A program made the translations under genes and the position numbers. This document shows positions 34,076-45,189 of a DNA stretch of 64,000 nucleotides, one piece after another. Each line of letters starts with the position of its first letter. Position 1 is the first letter of the stretch. This DNA is from Plumapathes pennacea (lineage: Eukaryota; Cnidaria; Anthozoa; Antipatharia; Myriopathidae). The DNA lies in contig OZ038473.1 of the NCBI GenBank assembly GCA_964036295.1, forward strand, positions 7,781,501 to 7,845,500. Direction: 5' to 3'. The notes under the pieces were generated by a model. That model saw only the letters and a program-made list of their open reading frames with translations, ran no database searches and was not told the DNA's origin.

Positions 34076-34429
34076 CTTTTTTTTGGACTGATAGGAGCAG
34101 AAAAGGTGATAAGTCGGTGTTACAGCTGCTGTGTCTTGGGCCTTATTTTATAATTGCTCGCTAGCTTAAATGTTCACTTTTGCTTGCAGGGCGTGGCCCT
34201 GCAAACTTAAGGACGTTCGCGCGAAAATATTTTAACGCTTAGTTACAAAATGGGAACTTTACACCAGAAATGCCAAAAAAATGATGTTCTTCAGGCTTGT
34301 TTCCTAGATATGCGGTGTGCTATACCAATTTTGATCGTTCCAGAAGTAGTCGGTATGACTTGTTTTGAGGGGAAAAATGATCATTGAAAGTGGTAAGACT
34401 GTCGAAATCGACTGTGCATGAAAATGTAA

Positions 34430-34722
34430 GTCACGCATTACTTTTTTCTTGCTGGCTGACCCTTTCATTCCTAAGCTCATGCAGTTCCCTCAAACTTTAA
34501 GAAAATGTATGAATGTATGAATGTTGTAGCGATAATTTATAGTTTAAAGATTTCATTTAAGTAAGGTGTCAAAAGCCTAATTCTCTATAATATATGATAT
34601 TTTTCTGGTAAGAAACTGAAAGTCTCTCTTGGGAGTCTTGCTCTTGTCCCTACTTTCAATTTTAGTATATTCTGATCTCGACCTCACTCACGCCACAAGC
34701 TCACTGGCAACGGCCAGTCATG
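34430..34722 (+). mobile_element. T-family 3' end fragment T10
   Basis: Carries the family's 3' third and terminus: CGCCACAAGCTCACTGGC, hairpin to GCCAGT, then CATG and TT. Directly after it, 34727-34770 matches the 5' module of another T copy (GGGTTACGAATCAGCACA). Its own 5' part is gone. Confidence 0.65.
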
Positions 34723-35013
34723 TTTCCTCTGGGTTACGAATCAGCACAGGCTGATTGCTTCGCAACTTCTCGTAATATTTGATGACATGGGTAAATGACA
34801 TTACTCCGCTAGCAACATTTCTTTATTCTTTATAAGCTCTAGTCATGGGCAATAAATTATGACTAAAATCTGGATCAAATACATTGTGGCAGGTCAGTGC
34901 ATGCGTACGCGCGTAAATTGTTCGGAGACAAAGTGCTTTTCGATGTTTGTTTTGATGTAAAACTTTGAAGCCATATAATAAACTACTTATTGACCTCGCT
35001 TGCTCGGTACGGA

Positions 35014-35235
35014 TCGGCAAGCTGCCCTGCCATCGAAAGTTCCTTTGGAAAGCACAGTAAGTATCTCTAATGATATTCACGAATCGACAACGATCCGTGA
35101 ATCATTAGACGATTCGTAAGGATCGACAAGCTGCCTTGGCCATCAAAATTCCCCACGTGAAAAAACTCTAAGTGTCCCTAATGATATTCACGGATCGAAA
35201 ACGACCCGTGAATACATTAGACGATTCGTACGATC
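35014..35235 (+). repeat. About 110-bp tandem repeat, two units
   Basis: Units start GGATCGGCAAGCTGCC and GGATCGACAAGCTGCC, and both contain CTAATGATATTCACG and CATTAGACGATTCGTA. A third partial unit follows. The unit itself contains inverted words (TTCACGGATCG / CGACCCGTGAA). Confidence 0.75.
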
Positions 35236-35359
35236 CGCACGGATCGACAACTCAGTTTTACGAGTCGATACAAGTCGACAGTATTGGACAACCCTCGGAC
35301 GACGCGTTGGTATCTGTAAGACATGTAGCTCCTAAACCACTTCAAGCCCAGAGATAGCG

Positions 35360-35855
35360 ATATGTTAGATCAGATCGAGAGAAGGAGCACTCTCCCTAGC
35401 TGTTGTCTTTAGAAGAATCCCAGGAATACTGTCAGGTTCGCATTCTTTTTGAGGTCTAGGTTTTACAAAACGTTAGCTACTTCAGAAAACGATAGCTGGA
35501 TGAAATTGAGCGTGTCACTTGAAGTAGGGGAAGGAGGAACTTACAACTGGCGAAGCCGGCGCAGCAGGGCTGAACACTGAATGGAAAAAGCTGTTCAGAA
35601 TATTGGCTTTTTTGCTACTATTGGTGATAAATGATTGGTCGTCTAGAAGGAAGTTGCGGCGAACTTCACTAAGGGCCAGACGCGTTTTGGAGTATCAGTA
35701 AGAGATTCTCTGAGCTGAAGGCGTGATCTTTTTTTGGAATCCTACAATCAACGTCGAAGCTGATTCGTTTGTGGTCTGTAGATATTATGTCGTTGAAGCC
35801 ATGCACATTGTGTAGTTTACCACGGATGTTAGTGAGAGTCGGGTCAATGATTGTA
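35360..35855 (-). pseudogene. LINE fragment (CR1/L2/Rex1-like)
   Basis: On the minus strand pieces read IIDPTLTNIRGKL and STDHKRISFDV (end of an AP-endonuclease-like domain), then KKANILNSFFHSVFSP and ECEPDSIPGILLKTT, which match the region leading into a non-LTR reverse transcriptase. Frameshifts separate them and the catalytic RT core is absent. Next to it, 35856-35932 is a T-family scrap. Confidence 0.6.
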
Positions 35856-35934
35856 AATAATGTATAATCTATCAAGCATTTGTTTACGGCTATTTTCAAA
35901 GCCTCCCAAGCTGAGCTCACAACGCCAGCCAAAA

Positions 35935-35974
35935 TGCCTGGGAGAGGGGGTATATGTGATCATCGCATTTCTAG
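35935..35974 (+). mobile_element. Helitron-A family 3' terminus
   Basis: GGGAGAGGGGGTATATGTGA then TCATCGCATTTCTAG. It is preceded by a T-family scrap instead of a Helitron body. It ends 49 bp before exon C. Confidence 0.6.
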
Positions 35975-36023
35975 CACATTGTTACGTATCATACTGCCAG
36001 ATTAAAAAATACTGCCGGCTCAC

Positions 36024-36087
36024 CTGGAAACGTCTTCAGCCCTATTACTGCTTTTTCATTGATGGCTGTTTCAGCTGCTGAGCAAAT
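36024..36087 (-). CDS. BPI/LBP-like gene, exon C (64 bp)
   Basis: Acceptor TTTTTATTTCAG, donor GTGAGC. It starts in phase 0 after exon B: ICSAAETAINEKAVIGLKTFP plus one base. The Cys pairs with the Cys in exon A in the family's conserved N-terminal-barrel disulfide, and the following helix to L-x-T-x-P matches the end of that barrel. It is separated from exon B by an 18.3-kb intron. Confidence 0.85.
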
Positions 36088-36577
36088 CTGAAATAAAAAT
36101 TTGTGGTGGAATGACACTAATCAAGAATGCAAAATGGCACCTAGTTATAAAGGCATAATACTGACTTAACAGATAGGAAGTACTACTTGTACGCATACCT
36201 CTTTTTTGTTTTGTTTGATTTGTTTTATTTCATTTGACCAAAGATTTCAAAAGTACGCCTTAGTAAATTTATCAGGGTGCGCTTTTGACAATTTTTGATC
36301 GAACAAATGCTAAAGATACATAAAGACATAATGATCTTAGAGATAATCAGGGGCCGTATTCACCAAACCTTTTTGTAAGAAAGTTTGTACGAACAAAAAG
36401 TTGCGACGTTCGTAAGAAAGTTCGTAAGTGCTATTCATGTAAATGCTATTGCGTACGAAGTTCACAGAGATAGCTGCGTAAATCAGTCAGCCAGTGATCG
36501 ACGCTTACATTTAACCGCGCAGCCAATGAGAAGACATCTTGTACAAAACAACGTAAAGTAAACATCTGCACAACAGA

Positions 36578-36772
36578 ATGGCCAATGCAACAAAACGGAA
36601 TTGCAACTTTAGTAAATTGGAGGTGAGAGTTTACGTTGAGGAAGTGGAGAGGAGGAAAGCGATACTATTTGGCAGGCATGATAACGGTAGCGAAATCAAC
36701 GACGCAGCGAAAAAGCGAGCATAAGAAAGCATCGCAGAAGCCGATCTGGACATTGAGAAAGAAAGTCGTGTG
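36578..36772 (+). pseudogene. Harbinger Myb/SANT-like protein, N-terminal exon (H2)
   Basis: The ATG at 36578 opens RNCNFSKLEVRVYVEEVE and ERRKAILFG, the start of the Myb/SANT-like DNA-binding protein that accompanies Harbinger transposases. An in-frame TAA at 36722-36724 replaces a codon before ESIAEA, and a GTGAGA donor follows at 36773. Later exons were not found; H1 is inserted 54 bp further on. Confidence 0.65.
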
Positions 36773-36961
36773 GTGAGATACATATATAATTTTCCAATTT
36801 AACATAGAGCATATATATCTTATATCCCATTTACACCAACTAAACCAACTAAACCAAGTTGAACTAAACTGCGTTTTGTAAAACTTGTTTTGAGATGGCG
36901 TGCGTTCACATCAAAATAGCGTGAGCCATTTACACAGCCTCGATCTCGTGTTAAAAATAAC

Positions 36962-38210
36962 ATGGTCGAGGAAGGTGAATTTCAGCGTGTTTTCCTTTAT
37001 TTATCGCTTTTAAAACGGCACCAACTGCGCGAAAGGACCACCCGCCGCAAAACGAGGGCCAAGAGGCGACTCGATGCATACCTTCGCCGCAGACGTCGTG
37101 TCTTTGCCTTGTTGTTCACGCAGCTATTGTTGACCCTATTGCAACAAGTGCCAGTACAAAGGGTTTGGGTGAAATATCGCTCAGAAACATTTTGGGAAGA
37201 GACATACCAGGGATGGGAAGATGCTGAATGGATGGCCAATTTCCGCATGTGCAGACAATCCTTTGAATGTTTATGTGTAAAACTCTCACTGTACATCAAA
37301 AAGCGCGACACCAATTTCAGGAAAGCCATCCCCACACGGTTGCGCGTTGCGATAACATTGTATCGGCTGGCAGACACAGCACCACTTCGCACAATTGCTA
37401 ATCTTTTTGGTGTCGGAAAATCAACAGTTTGCACGATCGTAAACGATGTATGCCTATGCATTGTTCGTGTTCTACTTCCTAAATTTATTCGACTTCCAAA
37501 TGCCGTCAAGATATTGAAGAGGAGATGGAGGGCTTTCGGAGACGGGCTGGATTCCCCCAAGTTGTTGGAGCTTCAGATGGATGCCATATTCCGATAACTG
37601 CTCCAAGAACACGCAGAAGATTTTGTTAACCGGAAAGGCTTTTATTTTATTATATTGCAAGGTCTTGTAGACAGTGATAATTTATTTCGAGATACATTTG
37701 TCGGATGGCCAGGCCGGGTACATAACTCCAGCGTATTCAAGAACTCCCCTTTGTACAAGGCATGTTGTATGAGAACCTTTTTGCCTCTCAATGCTAGCAG
37801 ACTCATTTCTGGAGTAGTGATTCCACCTCTCATTGTAGATGATTCTGCATACGGACTGCATGACTGGTTGATGAAACCCTACAGCAACTGTGGCAATTTG
37901 AGTCCAGAACAAATAAGATTTAACAATATCCACAGTATTATCAGAGTAGTTGTCGATAATGCGTTTTGCAGGCTAAAATGGAGATTCAGGAGCATTGGTA
38001 AGAGGCTTGATTTGAATGTTGAACTGTTGTGTAGTTATCAGTGCTTGTTGTGTCCTGCACAACTACTGTGAACTGAGGAAAGAGGAGTTCAATGACCAGT
38101 GGCTGGACGATATGGAACTCCATGTTCAGGTCAATCCTGCTGACAGAGAGCACAAGGAGATCAGAGATGCTGCTGCAATCAGGAATGCCATCACAACTGC
38201 CCTGTCATAG
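36962..38210 (+). pseudogene. Harbinger transposase (HARBI1-like) of H1
   Basis: N-terminal helix-turn-helix-like part (FGVGKSTVCTIVNDV) and DDE domain: VVGASDGCHIPI (first Asp), FVGWPGRVHNSSVFKNS, VDDSAYGL (second Asp), VVVDNAFCRLKWRFR and CCVLHNYCELR, ending IRNAITTALS. Frameshifts near 37510, 37600 and 38020 break the frame, so it is a relic. The usual third acidic residue (E in V-E-x-A-F) is Asp here. About 400 residues if joined, normal for the family. Confidence 0.85.
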
Positions 38211-38918
38211 CTATACTTGTTCCAAGTCGACCATAGATTACCAGCTGCTGGTCTTTAATTGTGTGCTGTGCATGATCATGTTCTTATGAAATTTTACTTT
38301 TGCATCATTTTGCTTGAAAGTTATTTGTGAATTTACCAACTGTTTGCTTGAATGTGGTACCACAAACTTTTGTTTATGGCATTACTGCATCCTCTGTAGT
38401 TTTTATTCAATTCATACCAAAAAGAGACATTGCTGTCATTTTGTATATCATCAGTATTTTCTTTTTTCTCAGAGAGAAATTTGCAAGTTTACTTCCTATT
38501 TCCCTCTGCTTGACCTCTTGAAACTGGTTTTAGAATGATAAACAATTATTGTGCTTTTATATTGTCAAAAGGAGTTGGTTCTTGCAAGTTTGAAATAGGT
38601 AGCCATACCAGCTTATCCTGTGTTAATTGCCTCCTCTTTATTCCATGTCATTTTATACAGGTGGCTTGCACAATAAATATGCCAGATTACTGTATATTGA
38701 AAGCCCAAGCTGTTTACCGTACCAGTGAGGCCCATAAAAATACACCTCAAGACAGACAACATGTTAAATCATACACTGCTGGCACTGACATGATGACATG
38801 ATGACACAAACTTTTGTGTTATACTAGTAAAACTACGTACTTTAGTATAAATAGTTACACTTAAAAGACAAATGCAATGCTGTTTTCTCTTGCACTAAAA
38901 GTTTATACAAGAGTATTT

Positions 38919-40492
38919 GCTTGCAGCTACACAAGCTTTAAAATGGAGACTGTTTTTTCTTTTTTCTGGGTCGAAAATCAGCACACGGTGATTGGTTCGC
39001 ATTATCACGTGATTTGCGATGACGTTATGAAATTGGCTTTCCTCGCGAGAGACTTGAGATGTCAGAGATTGAAGCAAGAGACTGAAATTGAATTGTGTTA
39101 AAGTCAGCCTGTATCTCATCCGAACTGAACATCGGTTGGCTCTGTGGATGCACGGAAGCCATACTTTTAGAACGATTTTGGCTTGCATTGTATTTAGCGT
39201 CGGAAGATTTGAAAATAGCCATACACAAATGCTTGAAGTGTTACCAGCGGGACCCCCATAAAGTATGATGGGTTGTGTTTTTGCAAATGCTCGATTATAG
39301 ATACCGCTTCAACCAATGTATCTGTGTTCTGAGCAATATTTGTGTGAAATAACATCGAGTAAGTAGAAGACGTGTCGAAACGTGATAAAACTTGAACTTT
39401 TCCCTGCAGGCAGAGCGTCTCCCTTTGTCGGAAACTCGGGGCTTATTGTAACGCGCGGCGTATACGAACAGTCGGCGTTTAACTTCGTTTTGCGTGAAGT
39501 AAAGGTTCTTTGTTTATTGTCTGAGGATATTGAATTACTAATAGGTTTGAGGCAAATATCACGCGAGATTAAGATACAAGATCTGTCAATGAAATGTCAC
39601 GAGGATAATATCATAGAACGGGTAATCCCGGCGAATCATCAGCTACTTAGCTTTCACTCACGCCGCTTTAACAAAAGCAGGGAAGACCGGCAGGCGATTA
39701 CATCGAGAATATTTGTCACTGAATAACTCAAAGTCTTCAAAAGCTCAAGGTTGATATCCGACTATCCGAGCCGTAATGTTCGCTCCACAAGCCCGTGATG
39801 CACGCCTTTGTTGTCACGGTATTCAAACGTCTGCAGCTTCCGATAGAGATTAATTTCGTATCGACCCAGAATTTTGCGTTAAAGCTTAATGCATAGCAGT
39901 CTTGAACATATTAGTGATCAGACTTGTACATGTAGGATGAGTAACGTCTGAGATGGCTTTTTCATACGAAGTAATTTCATCATGGGAAGTGTCATGTTTT
40001 AATGTGCTGCAGAGATAAGACTAAAAGCTTTCAATTACAGCTACTTGAACATGATGCACACGCTGGGAAGATTAGATAAGGCTATTACGCTGTCTTACAG
40101 CTACTTAAGATGTCGGTTATTCCCCAGTCAATCCCATTACAAAATGACAACACAGTTCCTCCGCAAAACATGTCAGCTTGAAAATTCACTCAACAAGGTT
40201 GCCAGGTTGTATAGCAAGCGTCACACAAGTACTGTCACGTGCATCGGAAAGCAAGTTCAAAATGTTCCCGGCAAAAACGATCACTCAAGGCAAAAGCAAA
40301 TCACTCATTGAAAATATTATTCCGTATGAAACATCATACCCGGCATGAGTCGGGAGCTATGAAAACTGGGTTGTTGCAAATATAATATCTTTGCATATAA
40401 ACGCTCGACAAAAGTTCCTCTCCCGGGACCCAGCGTGTCTCTATTCATTGTACTAATGACGCCACAAGCGCACTGGCCACGGGCCTCTCTTG
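38919..40492 (+). mobile_element. T-family element T5 (GCTTG subfamily)
   Basis: Starts after TT with GCTTGCAGCTACACAAGC (stem-loop) and the promoter-like module. Ends CACAAGCGCACTGGCCACGG, GCC, then CTTG and TT. The 5' GCTTG pairs with CAAGC beside the 3' hairpin, so the paired ends differ from T1 in a matching way. About 1.57 kb, no long gene; close relative of the non-coding body of T2. Inserted in H1. Confidence 0.75.
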
Positions 40493-40799
40493 TTTTTAAT
40501 GTTATCTGCAATAAAATATACATTCAGTACATTCAAAACCAGCCCTGAGTTGGATCAACGAAAGGCCCATACAGATATACCCCAAAGTGCAAACATACAA
40601 CATATAGTACATGCACAACTGGCATAGACACGACCACAAAATAACCTTAAAAATGTCAACATCAGAATTCTAAATACATTGACTGAGTAATGAATCACTG
40701 AACCTGTAGAGTAAACATGTATAAATATGGCCTCCCAATAAATAGCTTTTTAGTAAAATAATAAAGCTTTAATTTACTTTTTCAAAATCTCTGCAAGTC

Positions 40800-41051
40800 T
40801 CAAAAAAAAAACTCCTGGTCCTCCCTTCTCCGCTGCTTCTCTCTTTCCTCTTCTCTTTCCTCGCGAGCTGCCTCAGACTGCAGGAAGCGTTTGTCCGCTT
40901 CTTGCTGATACTTGGTAAAATCTCCAACAGTGTTTTCAAGGCTGCCAAATGCATCTCTTGTTGATGGTCTTCTCTTTTTTGCTTTTGGTGTAAACACCAT
41001 GGGTTTATCCTCAACCAATGGATCTGACAGGAGAATGTCCATGTAAACCAT
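40800..41051 (-). pseudogene. Harbinger Myb/SANT-like protein, C-terminal part (H1)
   Basis: Reads VFTPKAKKRRPSTRDAFG, FTKYQQEADKRFLQSE and a Glu/Arg-rich coiled-coil-like tail ending EDQEFFF. The F-x-x-Y-Q-x-x-A-(D/E) followed by charged repeats is the usual end of the Myb-like protein of Harbinger elements. It is separated from its N-terminal part by the T6 insertion. Confidence 0.7.
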
Positions 41052-41221
41052 TTGTGAAATATCTCAACAACAATTATACTTTGAAAATATAATATTTTTA
41101 TAACCTAATGTGTTAATATTCATACATGACGAATGTGTAATGTATTTTAATTTGTCAATAGCCCATTGTTAATACTTGTACTTGCTATTACGTTACTTCG
41201 AATTTGTGGGACTTAATTTTT

Positions 41222-43106
41222 GCTCGCGGCTGCGGCGAGCTTAAAAATGGAGGGGATTTTTTGTTTTCCTTTTTCTGAGTCGAGAATCAGCACACGGTGA
41301 TTGGTTCATATTATCACGTGATATGCGATGACGTAATTGACTTCGCAAAACAACTCGAGATGTGGCCAGTGAAATGCTCGTTACTTGTGTGAAAGGTAAC
41401 TGCATTCAATCCAAACTGAACACCGTTTGGCTCTGTGGAACATGTACGGATAAACTGGATTTTAGGGAACGATTTTGGCTTGCGTTCTTTGTTCACCGCG
41501 GAAGCTTTGAGAATAGCCGTAGACAAATGTTTCATGGATACCGCTGAGGGATTGTAAATATCTCTGTTGCCGCTCATCATTTAGTCCCGACGAAACTTTC
41601 TGTGGCGACGTTTCTTATATGAGGCTTTCGAGTATTCCCGCTCCGTAAAAAATATAGAATTGAAAGCGAGGAATGTAACGCTAGACTTGTTTACAATATC
41701 ATTGCGGTTTTGTTCACAGCGTTCAGTCATTCGCAACTAACAAAGTCAATGCTTTGGACTTTGGTGTATTTTTCATTTCTAGTACACAATTACTACTGTG
41801 AACAAAGGCTACATGATCGAATGGAAGAAATATTTCAACAGGCACTGTACGATAAGCCGAAGCATTTTGACAACTGTCACGCTCGCGCGCAGCAAAACAT
41901 GTATTACAAAGAGCAGCGTTATGTGGAGTTTTAAACGGCGAGAATAGATATTTTTCGTCGCAAAAACGGTTACTCTTTCAGCGAAAAAACTTTACAAAAC
42001 AGCTACAGTATGTACGAGGCAACAGATGTCATGTACAGTGTAAAGCATATCAAAAATCATTGTTTACGGCTAAAGTTCGTCATGGCTTTGGTGTCCGTTT
42101 CTGGCCTGGTATCTTCCCAGAGGTACTTCGTGTCGCCACAGAAACTTCGTCGGGGCTAAATAATTAGCGGCGACAGAGTTATTTGCATTCCCGTAGCGAT
42201 GTCCATTTAATATAATCGAATCCATCAAACATTTGTTTACGCTTATGACGATGGACTTATGAACGCCAGCCAAAAATCGTTCCCTGAAATCCAGTTTACC
42301 CGTGCATGTTCCACAGAGCCAAACGGTGTTGAGTTTGGATGGGATATAGCTAACTTTACACGCAATTGTATTAACGTACAATTCAATCGCGGCGCCCACA
42401 TCTCAAGGTGTTCACGAAGTCACCTTACGTCATCGCATATCACGTGGCAATGTGAACCAATTTACCGTGTGCTGATTCGTAACCCAGAAAAAAAAAAAAT
42501 ATGACGAAGATGAAGACGCGATCTCCAATCCTAAGCTCCTCGGGCGGCTACGCCCCACGAGCAAAAATACTCCGAAATAGTCCTGAGCATTGAGTTTGCA
42601 GTCACAAAATGGACTGAGCACACCGTGAACAAAACCACAATAATATTTTAAACATGTCTCGTGTTACATTCCTCCCTTTCAGTTTTATACAGCATTTGTT
42701 ACAGAGCACGAATACTCGAAAGCCTGATTAAAGAAACACATTCAGTTAATAAAAGAAAACAATAAGCATTGAAGCAAAGGCTGGATTAATCGTGGCCTCT
42801 GATTAGAAATTGTGCATAAAAAGATATGTCGCGCATTACTCAGCCTTTCTTGCCGGTTGACCCTGTCGCTCCTAAGCTCAAAATGCAGAGTCGCAATTGT
42901 ACGAGTGTTGTAATGATAATTTATAGTTTAATGAGATTTCATTTGAGCAAGATGTCAAAAGCCAAGTTTTCTATATTGTGATATTTTTCTGGTGAAGACA
43001 CTGGAAGTCTCTCTTGGGAGTTCCGCTCTTGTCCCTACTTTCCATTTTAGTATATTCTGGTCTCGACGCAACTCACGCCGCGAGCTCACTGGCAACGCCA
43101 GTCTAG
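41222..43106 (+). mobile_element. T-family element T6, interrupted by T7
   Basis: The 5' end after TT is GCTCGCGGCTGCGGCGAGC; the 3' end is GCCGCGAGC, hairpin ACTGGC-AAC-GCCAGT, CTAG, TT. The 5' GCTCGCGGC is the exact complement of the 3' GCCGCGAGC. Inserted in the Myb-like gene of H1. A reversed T copy (T7) lies within it. Confidence 0.8.
41622..42562 (-). mobile_element. T-family element T7, nested in T6
   Basis: Opposite orientation to T6. The 5' end at 42562 is GCTCGTGGGGC and the module follows; the 3' third is missing. The left junction is placed where the T6 sequence breaks off after GTGGCGACG. Confidence 0.6.
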
Positions 43107-43689
43107 TTTCTTGTTATGTTACATGACTGAGGAATAATTCAAACAGAAAACACAGTACAGGCATACGTAGACCAGCTACAAGGATGTTTTTTGCCATGAA
43201 GGTTTTTATACGAACATCTATACGAACATTTTCACCAGCAATTAATTATAATTAGTCGAGCTAAATAAGAAGAAAAGTCAACCAATAAATTAGGGTAATT
43301 ATCACTAAAATAACAGAAACATGGCACTCGTTCGCATATAATAATATTTTGTTGTACTTTCAATGACATGTACGAGGCCAATTTACTCAAGATTGTTTTA
43401 TGTGAACACCACTTTTTATATTTGAACTACAAACGCAAACTTCCGAGTAACCTCTGTGTCGTGTTTGTGAGTGTGCCGACAGCTTTTGACTGAGTCGCAC
43501 TGCATGAGCTGAGCAGATACTTATCTTCACACATAACAATCCGCCATCTTGTTTGTGTACTGTGCAAACACGTGATCTGAATTGTTCACATACCTTCAAC
43601 AATGGAGCAAGTCACTTCCCCTTCGTTGTGATGCCAAGTTTCCGGTTCGTCTTGGACTGGGTCTTGGCAGTGCCGGTCCTCATCAAGCT

Positions 43690-44111
43690 AATTTGGAGGC
43701 GTCGGTGCTCGTTAGACATTTGTGCTTGGACTGGTTGCAGGAGCTGCCGCCGAATTAATGAGAAACGCAGGCTTTGTTGCTGACTTGCAGGACAAGATCT
43801 TCTCCAACTGCTCAAAACACGGAGGATTTTTTCAGGGGTTGCCGTTACCAGAACGAGAGCACTCATCCTTGTATAGGCGATATGCGTTGACAAGTGTATG
43901 GATACGAGTCTTGCAAGACTCGAGGTCTATGTCCTCAAAGCCTGCTGCTCGGAGAAAAACGCTTATTTCCTCCCATATCGGTTTTTTTTCTGGTACAGGC
44001 TTTCAGTTTTTCCTGAATATTCTCTTCTCCCCATTTTTCAAGAAGAAATGTTGTCTCTCCTTGCTCCCAAGTCCTTCCGCGCTTTCGGTTTGTGGGGATT
44101 GCAGCCGCCAT
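43690..44111 (-). pseudogene. Harbinger Myb/SANT-like protein, N-terminal part (H1)
   Basis: From the ATG at 44111: MAAAIPTNRKRGRTWEQGET, FLLEKWGEENIQEKL, then after a one-base shift in an A-run PIWEEISVFLRAAGFE, CKTRIHTLVNAYRLYKDE and CFEQLEKILSCK. The W-x(18-20)-W spacing is a Myb/SANT-like trihelix domain. Broken by the frameshift and by TGA and TAA stops. It starts about 170 bp from the H1 right end, convergent with the transposase gene. Confidence 0.75.
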
Positions 44112-44357
44112 TAAAATTTTGTGTAACTAAACACACTTTTAAACTACCTTGCAGAGGTTGTTTAGTTACACAGGTTTTAAACCAGTTTAATCTTGCCACG
44201 CGCGCGGTGTGAACAGCTGACGTAGCTAAACATGTTTTATTAAACAACTTTTAAACAGGTTTAAGCGTTGGTGTGAACGGGGTATTAGAACAATAATAAT
44301 ATTTGCAGTATAAGTAGTCTTTCTCGTGCTCAGAGGTGTTGTATCAATCCAACATTA

Positions 44358-44593
44358 GGTTGGTTGTGATCGTCCGGGTTAGAGTAGTCTCCAGAAAGAC
44401 TGTTGTTGGTGACTGACGTTTCGACTACCTGAGCGGAAGTCATCTTCAGAGTCAAGTGACACTTGACTGTGAAGATGACTTCCGCTCAGGTAGTCGAAAC
44501 GTCAGTCACCAACAACAGTCTTTCTGGAGACTACTCTAACCCGGACGATCACAACCAACCTACTGTTCACACTCCTGGGTTCAAACCATTTGC
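44358..44593. mobile_element. Penelope-like palindromic insert with 13-bp target duplication
   Basis: Flanked by CAATCCAACATTA at 44345-44357 and 44594-44606. The insert is an inverted pair of about 95-bp arms, each with CTGAAGATGACTTCCGCTCA (or a variant) and GTAGTCGAAACGTC. The CUGAnGA...GAAA arrangement with a GACU/AGUC stem between resembles the hammerhead ribozyme core known from Penelope-like elements. The right arm has one change (TGTGAAGA). It lies between H1 and T2 within H2. Confidence 0.6.
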
Positions 44594-44947
44594 CAATCCA
44601 ACATTAACAGTCAGCACCAATAAAGATTTCTGTGGTAAATTATTGTCAGTATAAATTTACACGAATTGATATGCAAATAAATGCTTTGAGTATCAAAAAG
44701 CTAAGACATGTGATATCTTATGTATAACAATTTATCTGTCAACGTCCAATCTTATCATCAATTACAGCATTGTAAATGTTTGGAGAGTCAGCTCTGATGG
44801 AAACTAATTTATTTCCCTTGTATACAAAACATTGGCTCCGCTGCTGGTTACAAATAGAATTGGGTTTCTTTTGTAAATTTATCATGTAAATCGGTTGATT
44901 ATGAGGTCCCTACTCACTGCTAAACGAGCTGGAGCAACTCGTCCATT

Positions 44948-45189
44948 CTAGTTGTCGAGATTTTCATTCTCGTCAATGCTGGCCTCCCTTACTTCATCAA
45001 TTTCAATTGGAACCCCTGTCATCACACAAATGTTTTGCAACACAATACTCGGCAACGATACCTTTGCAGCATTTGCCTTCATAATACAGAACCAGACTTG
45101 TCCAAACATCGAAATCGACTTTTTACAACCCCAATACATCTTTCCACAATGCACCTGGTGGAGTTATGGCTCTGATTTTAACGGCAAAA
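44948..45189 (-). pseudogene. H2 transposase, C-terminal part
   Basis: Minus strand, directly beyond the T2 3' end: SLPSIVLQNICVMTGVPIEI and an acidic tail to ENLDN-stop. The (V/I)-V-L-x-N-I-C-x-x-x-G-x-P motif is the usual end of this Harbinger transposase type. If T2 is removed it adjoins 53225-54049 in the same orientation. The segment with the third catalytic acid is not recognisable. Confidence 0.5.

Larger units (their letters stand above)
36826..44282. mobile_element. Harbinger element H1, nested in H2
   Basis: Termini CCCATTTACACCAAC and, inverted, GTTGGTGTGAACGGGG; TAT flanks both sides (left TAT, right TAT). It carries a transposase gene (plus, 36962-38210) and a Myb/SANT-like gene (minus, 44111 to 40800). 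Two T elements (38919-40492, 41222-43106) are inserted; without them it would be about 4 kb. The stretch 38211-38918 between the transposase gene and T5 holds no recognised gene. Confidence 0.7.

Noticed and set aside
35014..35235. CRISPR-like array
   Set aside because: Two 110-bp tandem units in a eukaryotic intron; no short regular repeats with unique spacers.
44463..44654. ORF beginning MTVKMTSAQVVETSVTNN
   Set aside because: Translation of the palindromic Penelope-like repeat; a common spurious protein in such genomes.
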